A stretch of DNA of 62,193 nucleotides, from the NCBI RefSeq assembly GCF_007713465.1, contig NZ_VMSG01000033.1:1-62193 (forward strand). The letters run 5' to 3'. The position numbers and the translations under genes were made by a program. The DNA comes from Pseudomonas sp. H3(2019) (lineage in GTDB: Bacteria; Pseudomonadota; Gammaproteobacteria; Pseudomonadales; Pseudomonadaceae). Below, one piece after another: positions 1-8,575 of this stretch (position 1 is the first letter of the stretch; each line of letters starts with the position of its first letter). The notes beneath the pieces were generated by a model, which saw only the letters and a program-made list of their open reading frames with translations, did no database searches and had not been told where the DNA came from.

Positions 1-55
1 TGGTCAACTTACGGTGGGACTTACACCCACAAGATTGCGCCCATGCTGGGCGCAC
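1..55 (-). mobile_element. 5' end of a group II intron (partial, runs off the window)
   Basis: Read on the minus strand from position 55, the sequence starts GTGCGCCC and folds at once into an 8-bp stem with a 3-base loop (36-43 with 47-54). It continues with a GGGTGTAAGTCCC-type segment. Bacterial group II introns of the RmInt1-like kind start GUGCG and have this layout at the start of domain I. The intron would be transcribed leftward, so its reverse transcriptase/maturase would lie outside the window. The upstream exon is 56 and higher. The call rests on recognising the 5' motif; ribozyme domains V and VI cannot be seen. Confidence 0.6.
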
Positions 56-250
56 GAAACCGGCGCGCCCGAGGGCGCCCTGCGCATGGCCACCATAAAA
101 ACAAATGCCGACAAAAAGCACCTGCATAAGGTGACGCTGTGCGCCGTGTGTCCGGGCTACCAAACCCGATCGCTGATAATCAGCGACACGGAAACAATAG
201 AGGCGAGGACCAAAGCGCACAAGCCGGCGGATTCTGGCGTAGGTGTAGGT
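56..250 (-). other. structured leader-like sequence interrupted by the intron
   Basis: On the minus strand this stretch holds several consecutive hairpins: TCGCTGAT/ATCAGCGA (170-186), a CGGG/CCCG stem around 151-167, CACCT/AGGTG (about 121-135), and a GC-rich stem near 70-85. The last is followed by GGTTTC, directly abutting the presumed intron start at 55. No convincing gene is present on either strand. It resembles leader sequences I associate with small paralogous Pseudomonas genes, but that is memory and not a search. The intron probably cut such a leader from its downstream gene. Confidence 0.35.
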
Positions 251-307
251 CGCTACGCAAGGAGTTGTAGCCTCTGGCGGGAGCTGAGTCGGTAAGTATA
301 AACACCC

Positions 308-340
308 GTAGGAACTGCCGAAGGCTTCGCCAGCGCCTAC
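308..340. repeat. REP-like inverted repeat after topB
   Basis: Imperfect inverted repeat with ends GTAGG and CCTAC and a core GCCGAAGGCTTCGCC, the Pseudomonas GTAGGAGCTGCCGAAGGC type. It overlaps the end of topB and may act as an mRNA 3' stabiliser or weak terminator. Confidence 0.5.
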
Positions 341-2277
341 AGTTTGGTGGCGGGTGCGGTTTTGCGTTTGACGGTTTTGCGTTGGCTGGTCTTACGTTTG
401 TTCTTCCAGGGCGCCGCACCCTTGCCGGCCGGGCTTGCCGGGCCGCTGATGGTCAGGCGCAGGCCGCTGCAGCGGCCAACCTGTTTGCTCATCCAGGCGG
501 CTTGTTTGGCGACGAACTCTTCAAGGCTCATTTCGCTGCTTTGCACCATGTCCAGGGCTTGTTCCCAGATCGCCGTGGTGCCGGGGTCGGCGATGGCTCG
601 GGGTACGGCGTCGATCAGGCTGAAGGCCGGCGGTGTGGCGGCCAGGGCTTTGCCGTTCTTGATCAGATAGCCACGATCCAGCAACCCCTGAATGATCCCG
701 GCGCGGGTCGCTTCGGTGCCGATGCCGGTGGTGTCCTTGAGCTTTTGCTTGAGCAGCGGATCTTCCACCAGTTTGGCGACGTTCTTCATCGCCTTGATCA
801 GGTCGCCTTCGGTAAATGGCTTGGGTGGCTGGGTCCAGAGGTCCTTCAGCATCACGTTGGCGACGGCGTAATCCCGTCCTTCAGCCAGTGCCGGCAGCAT
901 CTGCGGCGCCGGGGCTTCCCGTCCTTTGGCCGGGGCCAACGCTTCGGGCAGTGCGCGCTTCCAGCCTGGCTCGACGATCAGTTTGCCCACCGCACGCAAG
1001 GCTTGCCCGGCGCAGTCGAAATCAGCCTGGGTGCGGTCGTATTCGTGATTGGGCAGGAACTGCGCCAGATACCGCGCCCGGATCAAGGTGTAGACCGCAC
1101 GGTGCTTGCCGGTCAGGCGTTCGAGGTTTTTCGCCGCTGCCGTGGGGATGATCCCGTGGTGGGCGCTGACCTTGGCATCGTTCCAGGCCCGAGAACGGCG
1201 TTGCGGTTCAAGGTACTTGAGCAGCTCGCCGAGGCCCGGATCGGCACGCCCCAGGGCGGCGAGAATGCCCGGGGCTTCGCTGTGCTGGCTCAGCGGCAAG
1301 TAGCCGCAGTCACTGCGTGGGTAAGTGATGACCTTGTGGGTTTCGTACAACGCCTGGGCCACATCCAGGGTTTCCTGGGCGCCGAGGCCGAGTTTTTTCG
1401 AGCAGATTTCTTGCAGCGTGCCGAGGTCGAACGGCAGCGGGGCGGCTTCGCGGACCCGCTCGGTGCGCAGCTTGACCAGACGCGCACTGGCGGCGTTGCG
1501 CATGGCCGTGGCCGCTTCCTGAGCCAGCGCCTGATTCAGGCAGCGGTCATGCTCGTCGCAGACGTCTGACGCCGCACGCCATTGGGCAGTGAAGGGGATG
1601 TTGTCATGCAACAGTTGTACGTCGATGGCCCAATACGGCACAGGTACGAAGTCGGCAATGCTGCGGTCGCGGTCGACCACCAGACGTAAGGTCGGCGTTT
1701 GCACGCGGCCCACCGGCAGCACGCCTTGATAACCGGACTGACGCCCGAGCAGGGTGAACAGGCGGCTCATGTTCATGCCAATCAGCCAGTCGGCACGCGA
1801 GCGCCCGAGTGCCGAGTGATAGAGGCTGAAGGTTTCGGCGCCGGGTTTGAGTGCCGCCAGGGCCTTGCGAATAGAGGCATCGTCCAGCGCCGACAGCCAC
1901 AGGCGCTTGATCGGCCCGCGATAGCGGCAATGCTCCACCAGCTCACGGGCAATCATCTCGCCCTCACGGTCGGCGTCGGTGGCGATTACCAGTTCATCCG
2001 CTTCGCCGAGTAGCCGTTTGACCGCCTTGAACTGGCTGGCGGTCTTGGGTTTGACCAGCATCTTCCACTTCTCGGGAATGATCGGCAGGTCTTCCAGGAC
2101 CCAGCGTTTATAGCGGGCGTCGTAGGCATCCGGCGGTGCGGTTTCCAGCAGGTGACCGATGCACCAGGTCACTGTGACACCCGTTCCCAGCCAGCAGCCG
2201 TCGCCGCGCCGGCTGGCACCGAGCACCGCCGCAATGTCTTTGGCCTGGGAAGGCTTTTCACAAAGAAACAGCTGCAT
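337..2277 (-). CDS. topB: DNA topoisomerase III
   Basis: Type IA topoisomerase that relaxes or decatenates DNA through a 5'-phosphotyrosine intermediate. At 646 residues the length matches bacterial TopB. The N-terminal Toprim domain has the CEKPSQ motif (Glu7) and the metal-binding DxDREGE motif at 101-107. GRVQTPTL is at 190-197, and the catalytic tyrosine is Tyr319 in ITYPRSD. The C-terminus is a short basic Lys/Arg-rich tail without zinc fingers. ATG at 2277 (MQLFLCEKPS) was chosen over 2286 because it aligns with the TopB N-terminus. The gene is monocistronic, with a REP-like repeat at its 3' end. Confidence 0.95.
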   Translation of the reverse strand: MQLFLCEKPSQAKDIAAVLGASRRGDGCWLGTGVTVTWCIGHLLETAPPDAYDARYKRWVLEDLPIIPEKWKMLVKPKTASQFKAVKRLLGEADELVIATDADREGEMIARELVEHCRYRGPIKRLWLSALDDASIRKALAALKPGAETFSLYHSALGRSRADWLIGMNMSRLFTLLGRQSGYQGVLPVGRVQTPTLRLVVDRDRSIADFVPVPYWAIDVQLLHDNIPFTAQWRAASDVCDEHDRCLNQALAQEAATAMRNAASARLVKLRTERVREAAPLPFDLGTLQEICSKKLGLGAQETLDVAQALYETHKVITYPRSDCGYLPLSQHSEAPGILAALGRADPGLGELLKYLEPQRRSRAWNDAKVSAHHGIIPTAAAKNLERLTGKHRAVYTLIRARYLAQFLPNHEYDRTQADFDCAGQALRAVGKLIVEPGWKRALPEALAPAKGREAPAPQMLPALAEGRDYAVANVMLKDLWTQPPKPFTEGDLIKAMKNVAKLVEDPLLKQKLKDTTGIGTEATRAGIIQGLLDRGYLIKNGKALAATPPAFSLIDAVPRAIADPGTTAIWEQALDMVQSSEMSLEEFVAKQAAWMSKQVGRCSGLRLTISGPASPAGKGAAPWKNKRKTSQRKTVKRKTAPATKL

Positions 2278-2373
2278 AACCACCATCAGTCATCAGGGTT
2301 GGAAGGTGCACAGCATGCGGGGTACAGCGGCGTGGATCAACCTTTATCTGTATGGATGTACAGTTAAGGCAGG

Positions 2374-2727
2374 TTAAACCCTTTCGTTCATCTGCAGCGT
2401 TTGAATGCCGGTCGCCCTGGCTTGCGCGACCAGCTCTTCAGTGTCCTCCCCGCCGGGTAGCGCAATGACGATGTCCGGTCGACTGTCTTGCAGCATGAAG
2501 CTGTTGCGCAGGCGCTCCGCCAGCTTGCCGTGTAGTTGCCAGTTGGCGGGGTAGCGCACGATGTTGGCACCCAGTTCCCGGGCCCAGTCTTCGATTTCGC
2601 CGCCCAAAAACTGATGGCCGCCGTGGATCAGTACGCGCACTTCGTGCAGGCACTGGAAGGTTTCCAGCACTCGGCGGCAGGTACGGGTGTCGGCGTAATA
2701 GCGCCCGGCACAGATCAGGACGCGCAT
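2374..2727 (-). CDS. DUF2493 / YspA-type SLOG-family protein
   Basis: Small protein of 117 residues with a Rossmann-like fold of the SLOG (SMF/DprA-LOG) superfamily. Visible marks are the N-terminal MRVLICAGRYY strand-loop, VLIHGGHQFLGG near the middle, and the C-terminal IALPGGEDTEELV, the PGGxGT-like nucleotide-binding element. Related YspA proteins are thought to bind nucleotides or nucleotide-derived ligands, but their role is unknown. The start overlaps the last 13 bases of the upstream Na/Pi cotransporter gene, so the two are probably cotranscribed and translationally coupled. Confidence 0.75.
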   Translation of the reverse strand: MRVLICAGRYYADTRTCRRVLETFQCLHEVRVLIHGGHQFLGGEIEDWARELGANIVRYPANWQLHGKLAERLRNSFMLQDSRPDIVIALPGGEDTEELVAQARATGIQTLQMNERV

Positions 2728-4409
2728 GGCAGTTCATCCTTGTCGGCAGACGGTTGCGGATGAATATCTGCCAGGTAACCGCTCTCGATATCGCGTTCCC
2801 CGGCGCGTTCGAGTACCGGGTAGGCCAGCGCCGCGATGTGGTAATGCACGCGTCGGTAGTCGCGCAGCAGCCGTTGAAAAATGTCGCCGGACTCGGCCCA
2901 GGCGCTTTTGTCTTCGCGCAGGGCACGAAAGTGTGCCCGGCTGGCCGCAGCTTCGAGCCTTCTGACCGACTCTTTGCGGTTGACCAGATAGTGGGCGGTT
3001 GCGAGGTCTTCCCGTAGAAACACGGTAATCGCCAGGCTCAGGCTTTGAAGCAGCTCGTTGTGCAGCGGATAGAGCGTGCCCAGCTCGAAGGCCGAGAAGT
3101 TTTCACCGCGCCGCAGTCGACGCGCGGCCAACTGCGCAAGGCTGGTGGACAGGATGTCGGCGGCGTGCTCCAGGTTGATCGCGAACATCAGGATTTCCTG
3201 AGAGCGATCGGCGTCGCTGTCACTGATGCCTTCCTGGCCGATATCCGCCAGGTAGGCACGGATCGCCGCGCTCAGCAGGTCCAGGGACTGGTCGATCTGC
3301 CGCACCTCATCGGCATTGCGCTGGTCCGAGGTCTGGAACAGTTGCAGCACGCGGTTGAGCATGATCGAGAGCATATCGGCCAGCCGCAGGGCTTCGCGCG
3401 CTGCGTTGGACAGGCCGATGTTCGCCACCGCAAGGCCGGCTTCATCCAGATAGAGCGGCATGCCGGGATCGACATCCCGCGCCGGTGACGGCAGCAGGCG
3501 GGTCAAGCGTTTCGCCAGCGGTTCTGTCAGGCCGATGAACACCAGTGCCAGCAGCAGATTGAAGCTGGTGTGCAGGCAAACCACCAACAGCGCAGGTGTC
3601 AGCTCTGCAATCGGGCTGCTCTGGGCCAGCATCGGCACGAACGGCAAGCACACCAGCGCACCGATGACCCGCACCAGCAGGTTGCCGACCGGCAAGCGCC
3701 GGGCCACGGCGGAACTGGCGTTGAGCACCGAGGGCAGGGCGCCACCGATGTTCACCCCGAGCACCAGCGCCATGCTGGTCAGCGGCGAGAGCAGCCCGGT
3801 GCCGGCGAGCGAGGCGATCAGCAACACCACGGCGACGCTGGAATGGCAGATCCAGGTCAGCAGCATCGCCACCAGCAAGGCAATGATCATGTCGCCATCC
3901 AGGCTGTGCATGAGCGCATGGAAGATCGGCGTGCCTTCGACCTCTCCCAGCGTCGACCCGAGCATGCGCAGCGCCAGCAGCATCAAGCCCAGGCCAATCA
4001 GTGCGCAACCGACGCTCTCGTAGCGCGAGTCATCGCGCAGGCGGAAGACGATGAACCCGGCCAGCAGGACGATGGGGGTGACGATCGATATGTCGAAACT
4101 GAGCAGCTGCACCACCAGCGTCGAGCCGATATTGGCCCCGAGCATCACCGCCAACGCTGGCGCAAGGCCCAGGGCTCCGGCGGCAGTGAAGGAGGTCGCC
4201 ATCAGGCTGACGGCGGTGCTGCTTTGCAAAATGCCGGTGATCCCGACGCCCGACAGCAAGGCCATCCAGCGGTTGTTGAGGTTTTTGCCCAGCCACTGGC
4301 GCAGTGGCGTGCCGAAGCCGCGCAACAGCGCCGAAGAAATCATATGGGTGCCCCAGAGCAGGAGTGCGATGGAGCCGGCGAGGTTGATCAATAGAGTCGT
4401 TCCCGACAT
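2715..4409 (-). CDS. Na+/phosphate cotransporter (NptA/PNaS family) with PhoU-like C-terminus
   Basis: Inner-membrane protein of 564 residues. The first ~310 residues are hydrophobic with two Na/Pi cotransporter repeats; QSSTAV in the first repeat and CHSSVAVVLL in the second are the duplicated QSS-type signatures. The remaining ~230 residues are predicted helical and resemble PhoU, with an acidic and charged surface. It probably imports phosphate with sodium. The ATG at 4409 (MSGTTLLIN) is preferred over an upstream ATG because GGGAGAG lies about 5 bases ahead. The gene overlaps the downstream SLOG gene by 13 bases. Confidence 0.85.
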   Translation of the reverse strand: MSGTTLLINLAGSIALLLWGTHMISSALLRGFGTPLRQWLGKNLNNRWMALLSGVGITGILQSSTAVSLMATSFTAAGALGLAPALAVMLGANIGSTLVVQLLSFDISIVTPIVLLAGFIVFRLRDDSRYESVGCALIGLGLMLLALRMLGSTLGEVEGTPIFHALMHSLDGDMIIALLVAMLLTWICHSSVAVVLLIASLAGTGLLSPLTSMALVLGVNIGGALPSVLNASSAVARRLPVGNLLVRVIGALVCLPFVPMLAQSSPIAELTPALLVVCLHTSFNLLLALVFIGLTEPLAKRLTRLLPSPARDVDPGMPLYLDEAGLAVANIGLSNAAREALRLADMLSIMLNRVLQLFQTSDQRNADEVRQIDQSLDLLSAAIRAYLADIGQEGISDSDADRSQEILMFAINLEHAADILSTSLAQLAARRLRRGENFSAFELGTLYPLHNELLQSLSLAITVFLREDLATAHYLVNRKESVRRLEAAASRAHFRALREDKSAWAESGDIFQRLLRDYRRVHYHIAALAYPVLERAGERDIESGYLADIHPQPSADKDELPCAS

Positions 4410-4490
4410 GAGGACTCTCCCTTTTTGTGTTGCATTGATTGACGGCCCGAGAGCCGGATCGCGGCGTAAAGATGTGGCGAACACAAAATC

Positions 4491-4514
4491 TGTGGGAGCG
4501 AGCTTGCTCCCACA
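4491..4514. repeat. REP palindrome
   Basis: TGTGGGAGCGA and its exact complement form a 24-base perfect palindrome with core GAGCTTGCTC. It sits in the 126-base gap between mgtA and the Na/Pi cotransporter gene. Confidence 0.7.
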
Positions 4515-4535
4515 GGGATTGCGGTGTTCAGTGCA

Positions 4536-7250
4536 TCAGAACCATTGCTTGAAGCGGCGGATGTAGAAGGTCTTCATCAGCTGAGCGAACACGCAGTAGC
4601 TGAGCAAGGTGCCCACCAGCCATGGGAAGTACTGCCATGGCAGCGGTTGCAGGCCGACCAGGGTGCCGAGTGGCGAGAACGGGATGTAGATGCCCAGCAC
4701 CATCACCAGTCCGGTCATCAGGATCACCGGCAATGCCGCGGTACTCTGGAAGAACGGGATCTTCTGGGTGCGCAGCATGTGCACCACCAGCGTCTGCGAC
4801 AGCAGGCCTTCGATGAACCAGCCGGACTGGAACAGGGTCTGCATTTCCACACTGTTGGCCGAGAACACGTACCACATGAGGGCAAAGGTGGTGATGTCGA
4901 AGATCGACGAGGTCGGCCCGATCCACAGCATGAAGCGCCCGATGTTTTTCGCGTCCCACTTGCGCGGCTTGCGCAGGTATTCCTTGTCCATCTTGTCCCA
5001 CGGCAGCGCCAGCTGGGAGATGTCGTACATCAGGTTTTGCAGCAGCAGGTGGATCGCCAGCATTGGCAGGAACGGGATGAAGGCACTGGCCACCAACACC
5101 GAAAAGACGTTGCCGAAGTTCGAACTGGCGGTCATGTTCAGGTACTTCATGATGTTGCCGAAAGTCTCGCGGCCTTTGAGCACACCTTCTTCGAGCACCA
5201 TCAGGCTCTTTTCCAGCAGGATGATATCGGCCGATTCCTTGGCAATATCGGTGCCGCTGTCGACCGAAATACCAACGTCGGCGTCACGCAGGGCGGGGGC
5301 ATCGTTGATGCCATCGCCGAGGAAGCCGACGGTGTGACCGTTCGACTGCAGCGTCTTCAGTACCCGGGATTTCTGTAGTGGCGTGAGCTTGGCAAACACC
5401 GTGCGTTCTTCAACCCGCAGCTTGAGGGTCGACTCGTCCATCTTCTCGATGTCTTGCCCGAGCAGCGGCGTGCCGGGTTCCAGGCCTACTTCGCGGCAGA
5501 TCTTGCTGGTGACCACGGCGTTGTCGCCGGTCAGCACCTTGACGGTCACGCCCATGTCCCGCAGCGCGGCAATCGCCGGGCCAGCGGTTTCCTTCGGCGG
5601 ATCGAGGAAGGTCAGGAAGCCGCGAATCACCAGCTCGCGTTCGTCGCGGGTTGTGTACTGGTTTTTACTCTGGGCTTTCGGGATCTCGCGAGTGGCCACC
5701 ACCAGCACCCGGAAACCGTCTTCGTTGTACTCAAAGGCCCGCGCCAGCAGCGCTTTGCGACGCTGTTCATCCAGTGCAACCACTACGCCGTTCTCGTGGA
5801 TGTGGCTGGAAATGCTCAGCATCTCCTCGACCGCGCCCTTGCAGACCAGCAGATGATCGTCGCGGCTGTCCTTGACGATGATCGACAGGCGCCGGCGAAT
5901 GAAGTCGAACGGCAGCTCATCGATCTTGCTGTAGGCGAACGGGATCTTGAACTTCGGGTTGCGCTCGGCGAACTGCACCACCGCCTGGTCCATCAGGTTG
6001 CGCAGACCGCTCTGGTGATGACTGTTGAGCCACGCCAGTTCAAGGATCGAGTCGTCGCGCCGGCCATTGATGTCGACGTGGTGCTCGAGGATGATTTTGT
6101 CCTGGGTCAGGGTGCCGGTCTTGTCGGTGCAGAGCACGTCCATCGAGCCGAAGTTCTGAATCGCGTTGAGGCGCTTGACCACGACTTTGCGTTTAGCCAT
6201 CGCCATCGCGCCCTTGGCGAGGTTGGCGCTGACGATCATTGGCAGCATTTCCGGGGTCAGGCCGACCGCGACGGCCAGGGCAAACATCAGCGCGTCAGCC
6301 CAATCGCCTTTGGAAAAACCGTTGAGCAGGAAGACGATCGGCACCATGACCAGCATGAAGCGGATCAGCAGCCAACTGACACTGTTTACTCCCCGGTCGA
6401 AAGCGGTCTGCACCCGCGAGCCGACGATGGCTTTGGCCAGCGAACCGAAGTAGGTGCGCGGGCCAGTCGCGACCACCACCGCTCGGGCGGTGCCGCTGAC
6501 CACGTTGGTGCCCATGAAGCAGATGTTCGGCAGGTCCAGCAGGTTTGACTGGTCGGCGGCTGTCGCTGAGGCGGACTTTTGTGCGACGTTGCCCAGGGTG
6601 TCGTATTTCTCCACCGGCAAGGCTTCGCCGGTCAGCACCGCCTGGCTGATGAACAGGTCGCGGGATTCGATCAGGCGAATGTCAGCCGGGATCATGTCGC
6701 CAGCCGACAACTGAATGATATCGCCGGCCACCAGTTCACGCATTGGCACTTCGCGCAGTTTGGGCTTCATGCCCATTTGTTCGCGACGCAGTACGGAGGC
6801 GGTGGTGCGGACCATGGCCTTGAGCGCTTCAGCCGACTTGGCCGAGCGGTGCTCCTGCCAGAACCGCAGCAGGCTGCTGAGCGACACCATGGTCATGATA
6901 ATGATGACTTTGGTGAGGTCGACTTCTTCGCCTGCCTGGAGCGGGAGCCAGTAATCGGTCACGAAGCTGATGCCGGCCAGCGCCAGCAGCACATAGATGA
7001 ACGGATTGTTGAGGGCCTGGAGGAACTGGACGATGGCGTGAGGCGGCTTGTCATGGGCCACTTCGTTGAAGCCTTCGCGTTGCAGGCGGCCTTCGGCATC
7101 GAGCTCGGTCAGGCCGTCGGCGGAAGTCTTGACGTTGGCGAGGGTGACCGCGAGGCCGTTTTGCGCCTCACGGGCGGCGCGCATCGACAGCTTGGTGTCG
7201 TCGTTCGTGGCGCCCCGGACATGCTTTTTCGGATCTTTTACAAGGGTCAT
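4536..7250 (-). CDS. mgtA: Mg2+-importing P-type ATPase
   Basis: P-type ATPase of the magnesium-importing (P3B) class, 904 residues, close to E. coli MgtA. It moves Mg2+ into the cytoplasm at the expense of ATP. Visible features: actuator-domain LTGE (about 206-209), a PEMLP motif in the fourth transmembrane helix (about 333), the phosphorylated Asp in DKTGTLT (about 376), the hinge GDGINDAPALRDADVG, and six hydrophobic helices at the C-terminus. The start at 7250 (MTLVKDPKK) has AGGAG 8 bases upstream; the frame is open further upstream to 7286 without a better site. A strong hairpin lies in the leader region at 7378-7416. Confidence 0.92.
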   Translation of the reverse strand: MTLVKDPKKHVRGATNDDTKLSMRAAREAQNGLAVTLANVKTSADGLTELDAEGRLQREGFNEVAHDKPPHAIVQFLQALNNPFIYVLLALAGISFVTDYWLPLQAGEEVDLTKVIIIMTMVSLSSLLRFWQEHRSAKSAEALKAMVRTTASVLRREQMGMKPKLREVPMRELVAGDIIQLSAGDMIPADIRLIESRDLFISQAVLTGEALPVEKYDTLGNVAQKSASATAADQSNLLDLPNICFMGTNVVSGTARAVVVATGPRTYFGSLAKAIVGSRVQTAFDRGVNSVSWLLIRFMLVMVPIVFLLNGFSKGDWADALMFALAVAVGLTPEMLPMIVSANLAKGAMAMAKRKVVVKRLNAIQNFGSMDVLCTDKTGTLTQDKIILEHHVDINGRRDDSILELAWLNSHHQSGLRNLMDQAVVQFAERNPKFKIPFAYSKIDELPFDFIRRRLSIIVKDSRDDHLLVCKGAVEEMLSISSHIHENGVVVALDEQRRKALLARAFEYNEDGFRVLVVATREIPKAQSKNQYTTRDERELVIRGFLTFLDPPKETAGPAIAALRDMGVTVKVLTGDNAVVTSKICREVGLEPGTPLLGQDIEKMDESTLKLRVEERTVFAKLTPLQKSRVLKTLQSNGHTVGFLGDGINDAPALRDADVGISVDSGTDIAKESADIILLEKSLMVLEEGVLKGRETFGNIMKYLNMTASSNFGNVFSVLVASAFIPFLPMLAIHLLLQNLMYDISQLALPWDKMDKEYLRKPRKWDAKNIGRFMLWIGPTSSIFDITTFALMWYVFSANSVEMQTLFQSGWFIEGLLSQTLVVHMLRTQKIPFFQSTAALPVILMTGLVMVLGIYIPFSPLGTLVGLQPLPWQYFPWLVGTLLSYCVFAQLMKTFYIRRFKQWF

Positions 7251-7377
7251 TGCGTGTGCTCCTGCCGCAGTCTTGCGACACGACACACTGCAAACTCAGC
7301 TAATTAAAGGCGAGCGAATGTAGGTCGAGTCGCAAGTAAGCGATCGATTCAAATTGTTGTGTTTTTTGTTGTTTAAC

Positions 7378-7416
7378 GTTCGCTGCACACCCAATAAAAA
7401 ATGGTATGCAGCGAAC
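7378..7416 (-). promoter_or_regulatory. hairpin in the mgtA upstream region
   Basis: Perfect 10-bp inverted repeat GTTCGCTGCA/TGCAGCGAAC (7378-7387 with 7407-7416). The 19-base AT-rich loop can itself pair ACC with GGT. It lies 128 bases upstream of the mgtA start in a gene-free stretch and has no T-run on either side, so it is not a typical terminator. It could be a 5' leader element or an operator. mgtA leaders in enterobacteria are Mg2+-sensing, but nothing here proves the same. Confidence 0.4.
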
Positions 7417-7535
7417 CTACTACTGGCCTCGTCCATAACGAACTCCGCGAAGTCTGTGTATTAAATTGGCAATAGAAAGTTGCCGAATTCCTTATTAAGG
7501 AAAACGCTGGTTAAACCCTTGGAAGTACTTTCAGA

Positions 7536-7826
7536 TCAACTGAAAGTGCGCGCCCCGAGGTGCAGGCCGAGCCATACGCTGGCCTGCTGCAGGAGGTGCG
7601 CAAAGCACCGACTCGGTGGTTCCTGGCTTTCGTCGAGGCTCCAGCGTTGCTGGAGTTGGCCGGTCGACGGGCAGACGCGCCAAGTGGCACGCAACTGAGC
7701 CTGAGTGCGCGAAGAAGGGGAGGAGAACGGCGAGTGAGCCGCCACAGGGCGCTCACGGCAAGGCTTTACGCGCATCGTCGAGGCGAAGGCGCGTACACCT
7801 GGCATTACAGTAGATTTGAAGTTCAT
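7536..7826 (-). CDS. hypothetical protein (96 aa)
   Basis: I cannot assign a function. The start MNFKSTVMPG has a plausible ribosome binding site, GCGAGG, 6 bases before ATG. Codons are mixed but plausible for a Pseudomonas gene. The product is basic and rich in Ser, Arg, Gln and Cys, with no membrane segment or signal peptide. I recall similar short proteins (WSLDESQEPPSRCF-like block) being annotated in several Pseudomonas genomes, which I could not verify. A perfect 8-bp inverted repeat (7527-7534 with 7540-7547) overlaps its stop. It could be a structured non-coding sequence instead. Confidence 0.4.
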   Translation of the reverse strand: MNFKSTVMPGVRAFASTMRVKPCRERPVAAHSPFSSPSSRTQAQLRATWRVCPSTGQLQQRWSLDESQEPPSRCFAHLLQQASVWLGLHLGARTFS

Positions 7827-8166
7827 AACATGCCTCGCAACCGGACTGACGCCGGAGAGGCAAGTTACGATGGAGCGTCAAGCCCTAGCGCAGCTCACCC
7901 GACCGAGGAGTCGAGTCCCGTCATTTTCTGGGTTAAGTGCCCAGCTCTGCGAATTCGCATCAGCCAGACAGCGTCTAGATACTGTGTCCATTGGATTCTT
8001 TTGTGAGTTGAAAAAAGGCCTGAGTTACCGGCCCGCGCAATGTACTCAGATAGGCCGCTGAGGTCAACCTTAAATCCATGCTGTTAAGGGATTAGACAGA
8101 GAAGGACAGTGCAGATCGGATTATCAGAATAATGGCAGTCGATAGTTATCGATGTGACCGCGCGAA
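7827..8166. other. gene-free stretch
   Basis: No ORF with a credible start, codon use or family resemblance was found here. Open frames on the plus strand are short and compositionally odd. Small inverted repeats occur, such as TCGATA/TATCGA near 8139-8152, without a recognisable role. Confidence 0.4.
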
Positions 8167-8201
8167 GTGCTCATGACATTCAGTCGTCGTGTCATGAGCA
8201 C
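8167..8201 (-). terminator. strong hairpin downstream of the 8222-8575 gene
   Basis: Perfect 12-bp arms GTGCTCATGACA/TGTCATGAGCAC with an 11-base loop, 21 bases past the stop codon of the minus-strand gene. No good T-run follows, so it may stabilise the 3' end more than terminate. Confidence 0.4.
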
Positions 8202-8221
8202 AAGGGATTACTGTATAAAAC

Positions 8222-8575
8222 TCAATGACTCATGTGCCGGGATATATCCCGGTAAGTATCGCTGTCAGTTGCCGCCAACAGCTTGCTGCCATCCTTGAAG
8301 GTGGCGATGAACGTGATCTCGGTTTCCTTCCCGGCCATCAGGTAGCCAGCGATTGCCCCGACAGGGCCGAGCAGCATGGCGCCGGCGATGCTGTAGCCAA
8401 TGGCATCCTTGTTGGTCACGCTGTCCTGGGATGCAACTTCCAGGGTTTTGAATGCCGAGGGTCGCACTTTGATTTCCTGGTTAGGGTTGCAAGTGGTTTT
8501 CAACTGCAACGCCCCTTCACGGTATTCGCTATCGCCTTGTAGAAAATCTCCTGCCAAAACGGTGACATTGACCAT
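8222..8575 (-). CDS. hypothetical protein with glycine-rich hydrophobic segment
   Basis: Unknown function, 117 residues. The start MVNVTVLAG at 8575 is supported by AAGGGGAG 6 bases upstream; longer starts at 8599 and 8641 lack a good site. The N-terminal half is polar and predicted beta-rich. Residues about 60-80 form one hydrophobic, glycine-spaced segment (AIGYSIAGAMLLGPVGAIAG) like a glycine zipper, followed by another beta-rich stretch and a His-ending tail. It could be a small membrane-associated or stress protein. Monocistronic, with a 12-bp hairpin after its stop. Confidence 0.7.
   Translation of the reverse strand: MVNVTVLAGDFLQGDSEYREGALQLKTTCNPNQEIKVRPSAFKTLEVASQDSVTNKDAIGYSIAGAMLLGPVGAIAGYLMAGKETEITFIATFKDGSKLLAATDSDTYRDISRHMSH

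Noticed and set aside
382..1569. 395-codon open frame antisense to topB
   Set aside because: It is the mirror of a high-GC gene. The translation is low in hydrophobic order and rich in Gly/Gln/Arg, and topB is unmistakable on the other strand.
5454..6548. 364-codon frame antisense to mgtA
   Set aside because: Shadow frame of mgtA; no start signal, no domain.
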